A stretch of 64,000 nucleotides of DNA from contig NC_088800.1 of assembly GCF_011386835.1 (NCBI RefSeq), forward strand, positions 79,734,981 through 79,798,980, given 5' to 3'. The notes beneath the pieces were generated by a model, which saw nothing but the letters and a program-made list of their open reading frames with translations, was not told the origin of the DNA and did not search any database. The stretch comes from Chrysemys picta bellii. Its lineage: Eukaryota; Chordata; Testudines; Emydidae. The translations under genes were made by a program, and so were the position numbers. Shown here piece by piece: positions 57,221-64,000 of the stretch; the first letter of the stretch is position 1; every line of letters starts with the position of its first letter.

Positions 57221-59360
57221 ATACAGTATCATGTCCAAGAAATAAAAAATAATCAAGGATCACTTTGTAATTCAGCAGCTCTGGCATTTTAATTTTAAAC
57301 AGAGAATACCCAAGTCTCCCACATGATTAAAACTGCATGCATCTCACCAGGGCAGATGGAACGTGTGTGCAGACTCTCGGGCATATTAACACTTCAGTTA
57401 GAACTGGGTAAATAAGAGGAGGAAATAGGTTCTGCTTCCAGGCTGAATTAACTCTAATGGAAGGAGGTTCTCTGTTCTCCATTACCAGATTTTCCTAAGA
57501 CACTGTAACACGGGGTGCAAACCCCTAAACACATCTGGGGCTTTTACATTTATTTTATTTTTTTGTCAAAAGGAAACCTGAATGGGGCATGATATCTTAA
57601 GTCACGGTAGATTTTCGGGAGAGGAGAAGACAGATCAGGTGGAATTTACATTCCATGAAGACTTTATGTATTTCTCCTTATATAGCCGCTCTACACCAAT
57701 CACCAATAGAGTAGCCATCACTCCCACAGATTTTCTAGTGACTTTAGAAGATCAAGATAATACCTACTCTTTATACAGTAGCTTTTATTTTGTAGTTACG
57801 ACTATACCTCTTTCTCATCTCATGATCATCACAGCCGGCTGAACCGTCCCACATGCCATTCAAGTGTCTGTCACTGCTGCTTGTGATTGGCCAGCAGATA
57901 GTGAATAATCCAAGGCCTAATTTATTTTTTCATAGGATGGCATAAGGTAACTAGACCTATCCTACATGCCCATCTGTTTTGCAGTCTCAGTTGCATGTGT
58001 AGATCTCCCTCAAGCAAATTCATCACCGATGTTCACCTGCCCTCCAGCATATGCCAGTTCTGCTAGGGAAGTTTCTGGTTTTGGTGTTTTCTGCAATACT
58101 TAAATGTCCCTTGAGTTAGATAGGGGCAGTGCAAGCTCCCCTGGCAACTGCTCACAGTTCTAAGATGGAAGCAATAGCTCCAACCGAGGTTGCAGCATCA
58201 TGTCCAACTGCCACATCATCCTTGCCCAGTTGCCCTCATTGTTGTAGTAGCTGGAGAAGGCTGTGGCAAACCCTCTGCACCAGGACCGAGGCCGCCTCGT
58301 ATTGCACATGGGCTAGATGGCTTTCAACTAGCAAGAATTTCATTTATAACTGCCTGGGGTTATAGTCAAATGAGTTAGCTAGAGGTTAGCATTGCCCAAG
58401 CCTAGCTGCTGTGCCACCCAAACCAAGATTGCTTTCTACAGAAGACTGGATACTGCATGTAGGAATGAATAGGCAGGTTCTTGCCTAGATCTGTTCCGTG
58501 AGAGGGTCTTTAGGCAAGAGTTGTTAATTAGGAGAAAAGGCGTAGGAGGAAGGCTCTGTGATGTATTTTTCATTTGGACACCACAGGCAGCTTTTTGTAC
58601 AGTCAAGTAATTACAGACACAGGAAGTGTCTGCAAACAGCAAGGTTCAGATGCTCTCTGCACAGCCCCTTCCTTTTCCATCACCACCACCACCACCTCAT
58701 GGTCTGGGGCAGAATCTACTTCATGGGAAATAAACAACAGGGAGCTGAAGTGTCAAAGCATCAGGCACTTATTACTTGAAGACCAAGTCAATAGCTAGGA
58801 CTGTTTATGGTTTCTGCTATTAACTCCTGAAGTGGGGTGTTGGCGGCTGTTCTTATGAAGAGGTTTGAAGGGTAAAGTCCATTAGTGTGCTATGAACAGT
58901 GCAGTCTTCTAGTTAGAGACTTGCTCCTTCCCTGGTTTACCTTCTGTGAAGCACTGAGAGATCACTCACCCTCAAACAGTTGAGAGTATCTCCTGTACCA
59001 CTAACTGCAGCTCCTAGTGCTGGGGGAAAGCAATGAGGGGGTGGGAATGCTGAAGTTCATCCTTGAGGATGAGGACCTGTTTGAAATAGACTTCAGAGAG
59101 GTGGACTGCTTTATCCATCTATTTGCCAGCAGGAAGTAGTCTACACAATGTTGCAGCAGCTACAGTTGCTGCCTAGATTAGTATTAGAGAGTATTTAATA
59201 TTGTTTTATTCCCCTCAGCATTAAAAGCTATCCTGTTACTAGCCAGCAGGTGACTCATAGGCCACTTTTTGGGTACCACTGGTTTAGAGATTGATCAGAC
59301 CTCTACACTGTGACATTACTATGAGAACAAGGGCTTCAGAAGTTGGATGCTATAACAAGG
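57221..59360. other. Intergenic, nothing recognised
   Basis: Short CAC trinucleotide run at about 58680-58697. No gene evidence. Confidence 0.4.
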
Positions 59361-60072
59361 GGCATGGCTACACATGCAGATGTAGAGCATTGGGAGTTAA
59401 ACCAGCCTTTGGAGACCACAGTAGGGAAAATGCTGCTGGGTGTTGACACTCAGCTGGAAGCATACTGATGTGGCCACATTAGCCTCTCTTGCAATGCCAC
59501 AAAGAACAATGCCTTGTAGTAGCTATCCCAGCATGCAAGTGGCTGCAACATGCTTTTCAAATACAGGGGGTGACAGGGCATATGTTGTGTGTAGGTGGGG
59601 GAGAGAGAAGGGTGGTTTTTAGGGTGCTGAGTGTGTGTCAGTATGCTGTCTTGTAAGTTCAGACAACAGCAGACCCCCCCCCTCCCTTCTCTCACAGCAA
59701 GCAGCATTCCACAGTAAGGGTTGCTTTGTCCCAGAGCAGATAAGCATGCCAGCTGTCAGAAATGGAGCTTTGAAAGGGGATAGCCACATTCCTACAGCCA
59801 AGTTCAAAACAATGACAAGAGTGGCCACTTGACTTAAGAGGATTATGGGATGTTTCCAGAGGCTAATCACAGCATAGTAATGCAACACCTTGTTCACACT
59901 GACACCTGGGCGTTTCAGCCAAGGTGCAGCAAGACTTATGCTTCTCATGGAGGTGGATTACCAGGAGTGCTCCAGCTGCAGAGTCTAAGTGCCTTGCCAG
60001 TGTGGACAGGTCAGGAGTTAAGGCACCTAGGGCTGCTTTAATGCGCTCTAACTTGCAAGTGTAGCCAAGCCC
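59361..60072. mobile_element. About 0.7-kb non-autonomous DNA element with terminal inverted repeats
   Basis: Left GGGGCATGGCTACACATGCA then GATGTAGAGC, right GCGCTCTAACTTGCAAGTGT then AGCCAAGCCC. Inner words such as GTGGCCACATTAGC and CACTGACACCTGGGCGTTTC are typical of a turtle element. No coding capacity. Target duplication not clear. Confidence 0.78.
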
Positions 60073-61210
60073 AACATGATGTTTAATTCAAGGTGAGATT
60101 TAGGGCAGAGATCTTAACTGTTCTAGCCACCCCCTGGAGCTGGGAAACCTGGTCATACAGCTCCTGCTTTGAGCAGAGTATCAGTTCAAGACCTATGGCT
60201 TCCTCCTAAGCCAGTGTCACTTTATACAGTCAAGGGGCCCATTCTTGCATGCAGCTGCTCCTCAGACTAGCAAAACAGAAATTACGAAGTTCATGGTTGT
60301 CTAAGAGAAGATACGTCTCAGTGAAATAGATAATGCCTTCAGGCTGCACATAATGAAATGCGCAATTGCTATGCGGAGACACCTATGAAGAGCAGCCTTG
60401 GTACACACTTGTGCTTTAATCAAGCTAATTATCTTTATGGTACAGGTACAAATTAGACTGACTCATGGACCAGTTTTAAAGCTATGTGCAGTGGATTATC
60501 TCCTCACCGTCGCTGGTACACCACGTGCTCAGCCTGCAATGAGGACATGGAAGAGGTAGTTCCTCCTGACCCTCCCAGGGAAATGCAACTTCTGTTAACA
60601 TGGCTCAAACCACAGCTGCCATTGGCAAGTTAGCAGGAAACTCCAACAGTAAACAAGGGCTCATGCTTGTTTTTTGGCTACTGGAGCAAGCCACAGGTTG
60701 CCTACAACAGCCAGTTTTGCCACTAGTACAAGGTCTGACATCTAACTCAGCTTTACTTGTTCAGGCCTCATTTTGGGCCATCAGCAACTGAGGCCAGTTT
60801 TAGAAAGTACAAATCCTCTTTAGCAGATGCTTAGGTCAACCAGGAAAGGGTGCCCTTAGTTCCCTTCTGTTGGGGTCAGGTGGTTTTTTGCCTATGAGAT
60901 GGAAGCTCTTTCAATAGCTTATTGTAGAGCTAAGAAGGTTTCAGTCACATCCAAGCTTACTTGAAAATTTCATCACATGTGGCCAGATAAAAGTTTGCTT
61001 TATTCCAGTGCTCTAAGCAGCAGGGTGTTCTTACAAAGTCTTCTGAGTAAGACTTAGGAAAGCTTTTATTTTGCTTTGTGAACTAGGTGGACTGAATTTT
61101 CCATCCATGTCCCTTGCCTGAAAAACAGTTCTGTGGACTCCAGTAGTGTTTGAGATATTAGGACAGACCCTGTTGAAGACATTCACAGCAGAGATTTGGC
61201 TTCAGAAGCA
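60073..61210. other. Region downstream of KPNA7, nothing recognised
   Basis: Between the DNA element and the KPNA7 3' end. No repeat or exon recognised. Confidence 0.4.
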
Positions 61211-61235
61211 CGTAGTACAAATCCAGAAAGTGTGA

Positions 61236-61241
61236 TTTATT
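61236..61241 (-). terminator. KPNA7: KPNA7 polyadenylation signal
   Basis: AATAAA on the minus strand, about 117 nt after the stop codon. A second AATAAA-type hexamer occurs near 61065. The first is the likelier site by distance. Cleavage would be expected near 61215-61225. Confidence 0.6.
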
Positions 61242-63227
61242 GTCAGATTTCAGACATACAAAAAAAGACTGAATGCCTTTGTTCCTCTTGAAGGGCTTGG
61301 CAGACAGACAGGAAGACACCTCCACCCACCAGCTCAGTGTTTTGTGGTGCTTCATCTTTAGAAGTTGTAGAAATCCGGTTTCTCTGCTGAGAAGTTGAAG
61401 GTTTGTCTTTCTTGGTCAGATTCTGGCTGCAGGTTTGGATTCTCCTAGACAAAGACAGATACTCATCAGCTGAACGATAGTAGCAGTAGCAGTTCATTGG
61501 GATTGCTGAGGCCCAAGTTTCTGCCCTCTTGTTGCTCTTCTAAAATCTGGGGAGTACTCAGAGGAGGTCTAAGCTTCAGCGGGGAGCAAACCTCCCAGCC
61601 TGAGTAGTCAGACACTCACACTGGCTTCGCTCCATCTAGTACACCAAAAATAGCAATTGCAGCTTGCCATCCTAGCTCCGATCCAAGAGGTTGGAGGGGC
61701 CTGTGAGGTCAAGCTGCTGCCTGAGCTTGCTTCCAGCTGCAGTGCGGACATATCGGGGGGAGTTAGCTAAGGGTGTTTCATGCAGTGGAGACTGGCCCTT
61801 TGACTTGACTAAGTGACTAATTTCTTATAGCAGTGGAATGCTTAGATCAGGCATCTCACTGGCAGTGCCAAGACAACTGGGGACTAGTTCAGAGGCTGTT
61901 CCAACCCATCTAGTACTGCACAAAGCAGGGATAGCCTAGGCCTCCTGTATGGATTGTGTCGATGGGCTGACTGTCACAGCTACAGGTCAAGTGTCTCACA
62001 GAAGCATTGCAGTAGAGTCAGTGTTTACTCACTGCTGTTACAGCCTGACCGTTTCTTTGCAAGGGAGATCTGTCTTTGCCTTCTTCCTGTGCCCTCAAAT
62101 CCTTCAATGTTGGGGTCAGCTACTCAGAACACAGAAGGCTTCCCTATAAGTGTCAGGATTTTAAAAGGAAACATTCTGCAGTATTTTAAAAATAGTTTCC
62201 AGACCTTAGGGTTTGGGATATGAACATCCTGCCAATATAGCACCTAGAGATTTTAGGCAGGGTCTGGTCCCACTGTGCTTGGGTACCGTACAAACTAGTA
62301 TGAGAAGCCCTGCTCAAAAAGCTTGTCATTGAAAGGTGCCCCAATTCATCTCGATGAGTGTTTGCTCTTAAGCCTAATATTATGAACACATTTCAGATAC
62401 TTTAGCAGCACAGCTATGCTCTGTGCGTGCACAAATGCTGCAACTGCAGTTATGGTAAGTCACATGGGGCACATGAGCTGCTAGACAGGGCTAAGTGCCC
62501 GGTCTCATTTTCCCCTCCCCAAATGCAACAGTAACCATAGCTTTAGAGTTACTGCACAAGGCCAGTGTTCTAAACTTAACCTTTGATAGAGGGAGATTTG
62601 TTGTGAATTAACAGGATTTGATCTTCTACCTATAGGGCTAGCAGCTTGACAAGAGTGCTTGATTAGAGTAGGATGTTTAGTCTAGTCTTCCATTCATGCC
62701 AATAAGTTAGCTAAGCTTTAAATAAGTAAAGCCTATTTACATTTGCAGTTCATATAAATCCTTGAATCATTCCAACAGCTGTCATTTGGAGATAGCCAAA
62801 AAGGAACTCCAGCAGCAAGATAGGATCTGGTTGACTTTGTTGGGCATCAACTCAACCTAATTTAAGTCTTGACCTTCTGGAGTCTAGATTAGTAACGGAT
62901 ACCTGTGAACTGAATGATGGCACAGTCTGAGGCTAATAACCTGCAGAAACTCAAGATTGTTTCAGGGTCCTGAAAGCCTGGATGGAGAGACCTGGCAGAA
63001 GATACTATTCAGAGATCACATGGGATAACTGTTCTCCCCGTGCTACCACTTGGAAGTAGTTGAGACAGTCCACCTACCTCACTAGCGAAGTATCTCTCTA
63101 TGAGACCTAAGGCAGCTTGATAAACCATGGTATTATTATGGGTTTGCAGTGCTTCAATTTTCTCCAGGCCACCAAGTTCTTCCACTAGAAAGCACAGCTT
63201 CTCGGTCTCCTCCAGCTTCTCAGCTGC
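61236..63227 (-). CDS. KPNA7: Importin subunit alpha, probably KPNA7 (last two coding exons and 3' end)
   Basis: Two exons join in phase 0: 63078-63227 (50 codons) and 61358-61444 (28 codons and TAA). The first encodes [20 protein letters not shown], then [20 protein letters not shown] and a GLIERYF segment. This is the last armadillo repeat and C-terminal helix of importin alpha, the region that binds the export factor CAS. The final exon is an acidic and polar tail ending in YNF, like the FNF ends of KPNA2-type importins. Importin alpha carries nuclear-localisation-signal cargo with importin beta. KPNA7 is favoured over KPNA2 because it sits next to SMURF1 on the same strand in mammals and the sequence is diverged. 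An AATAAA (minus strand) lies at 61236-61241. The rest of the gene lies beyond the right edge. Confidence 0.87.
61358..61444 (-). CDS. KPNA7: KPNA7 terminal coding exon with stop
   Basis: Acceptor TTGTCTAG, then GAG AAT CCA. It encodes [20 protein letters not shown] and ends EKPDFYNF with TAA at 61358-61360. The short acidic/polar tail ending in an aromatic-N-F motif resembles importin-alpha C-termini. A longer minus-strand ORF in another frame overlaps it but is a shadow. Confidence 0.82.
   Translation of the reverse strand, partial: ENPNLQPESDQERQTFNFSAEKPDFYNF
61445..63077 (-). other. KPNA7: KPNA7 last intron
   Basis: GT at 63077-63076 and AG at 61446-61445. No repeat or extra exon recognised in the 1.6 kb. 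Confidence 0.8.
63078..63227 (-). CDS. KPNA7: KPNA7 penultimate exon (last ARM repeat, CAS-binding region)
   Basis: Acceptor CTCCACAG and donor GTAGGTGG, 150 nt, exactly 50 codons in phase 0 on both sides. Conserved importin-alpha words are [15 protein letters not shown] and LIERYF. The exon starts where KPNA2 and KPNA7 genes also have an intron (before AAEKL), from memory of the family. Confidence 0.92.
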
Positions 63228-64000
63228 CTGTGGAGATTGGGAGAAGGCGCAAGGAGATTAGATAGCACCAGCTGCCCTAGGTGCCTTCTTGACATACTGA
63301 AAAAATAAATTTAACTCCATCAGATGGCACCTTGTTCTGGGACTAGCCATTGAATCCCCACTCCTGCACACCCAAGTGTTAGAGAGTCAAAGCCTGCATG
63401 CAGGTATGCCGTTTGTGAGCTACAAGCTCTCCAATTGGATCCTGCAGTGCTACAAGAATGAGGCCTGAAGCTCAGGTATTTACAAAATTAAACCACACAA
63501 TAAGTACTTGGCTCCAAGGGATTTAGTTACAAGCCTCTGGGACCAGTTGTTGATCTTACGTGGTTAACCTCAGTGCTTTTTTTTTTTTTAAATATTAAGA
63601 TTTAGGTTTTCAAGAACTCTTTACTTCTGTGCTGTTACACAGCATGTCAATAGGAGTTTATTTCCAGAGGGGGCCCAATATTTACACAGGACACAGTTGT
63701 AGTGTCATACTAGCTTGTTTCATCCTCTTAAGGAAGAGAGCTGCAAGCAGAAATCCAAGCTTTGTTTCTCTTAGCACTGCTTTTAACTATCTAAGTCAGC
63801 TTAAGTTTTTGGTATTTAGTAGGCAAGTGTTGCCCCAAAATGACTTCTACTGCCTACAGCCTATTCCAAGGGTAGGGCCAATACTGGTGATCCATGTGCA
63901 CAGGCAAGTGTGACCCTAGTGCATACAAGTTTGAGGCCCCCCCAAAGGAAAAACCACCACTTACAAAAAAGCAAGACCACCACTGGAAGTCAAGATCTTA
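63228..64000 (-). other. KPNA7: KPNA7 intron reaching the right edge
   Basis: No exon recognised. A T-run lies at about 63578-63590. The upstream KPNA7 exons must be to the right. Confidence 0.65.

Noticed and set aside
61243..61497. 84-codon minus-strand ORF starting [13 protein letters not shown]
   Set aside because: It runs through the KPNA7 acceptor in a different frame. The spliced frame gives an importin-alpha-like tail and stop.

Overview
This window is vertebrate nuclear DNA, most likely from a turtle or another slowly evolving sauropsid. Genes are split by GT/AG introns. The interspersed repeats are CR1 and L2 LINEs, a Penelope-like element with a GIY-YIG endonuclease, MIR/CORE-type SINE fossils, and many hAT and palindromic non-autonomous DNA transposons of types common in turtle genomes. 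I saw no L1, Alu, retrovirus, operon, CRISPR array or tRNA gene. The species call is an inference from repeat types.

Two protein-coding genes lie on the minus strand. (1) SMURF1, a C2-WW-WW-HECT E3 ubiquitin ligase, fills about 2.2-49.8 kb. I placed twelve coding exons, from the ATG at 49773 to the first part of the HECT domain at 2224, with matching phases at every junction. They total 1371 nt (457 codons). The rest of the HECT domain, including the catalytic cysteine, is beyond the left edge. Intron 1 is about 36 kb. (2) An importin-alpha gene, best called KPNA7 because KPNA7 neighbours SMURF1 in the same orientation in mammals, enters from the right. Its last two coding exons (63078-63227 and 61358-61444), stop codon and polyadenylation signal are visible.

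Layout: 1-2.2 kb is SMURF1 intron with a CR1 copy carrying a hAT-like insertion. 2.2-13.7 kb holds the SMURF1 exons. 13.7-49.7 kb is intron 1, packed with nested transposons, including a composite Penelope insertion, several DNA elements and a 2.4-kb CR1 with recognisable reverse-transcriptase motifs. 49.2-50.3 kb is the CpG-rich SMURF1 promoter with exon 1. 50.4-61.2 kb is intergenic DNA with transposons, several bounded by exact target-site duplications. 61.2-64 kb is the KPNA7 3' end.

The most unusual structure is a pair of roughly 0.6-kb inverted repeats (49083-49653 and 50567-51198) that bracket SMURF1 exon 1 and its promoter. Otherwise this looks like an ordinary syntenic amniote locus. 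I found no evidence of a previously undescribed gene system.
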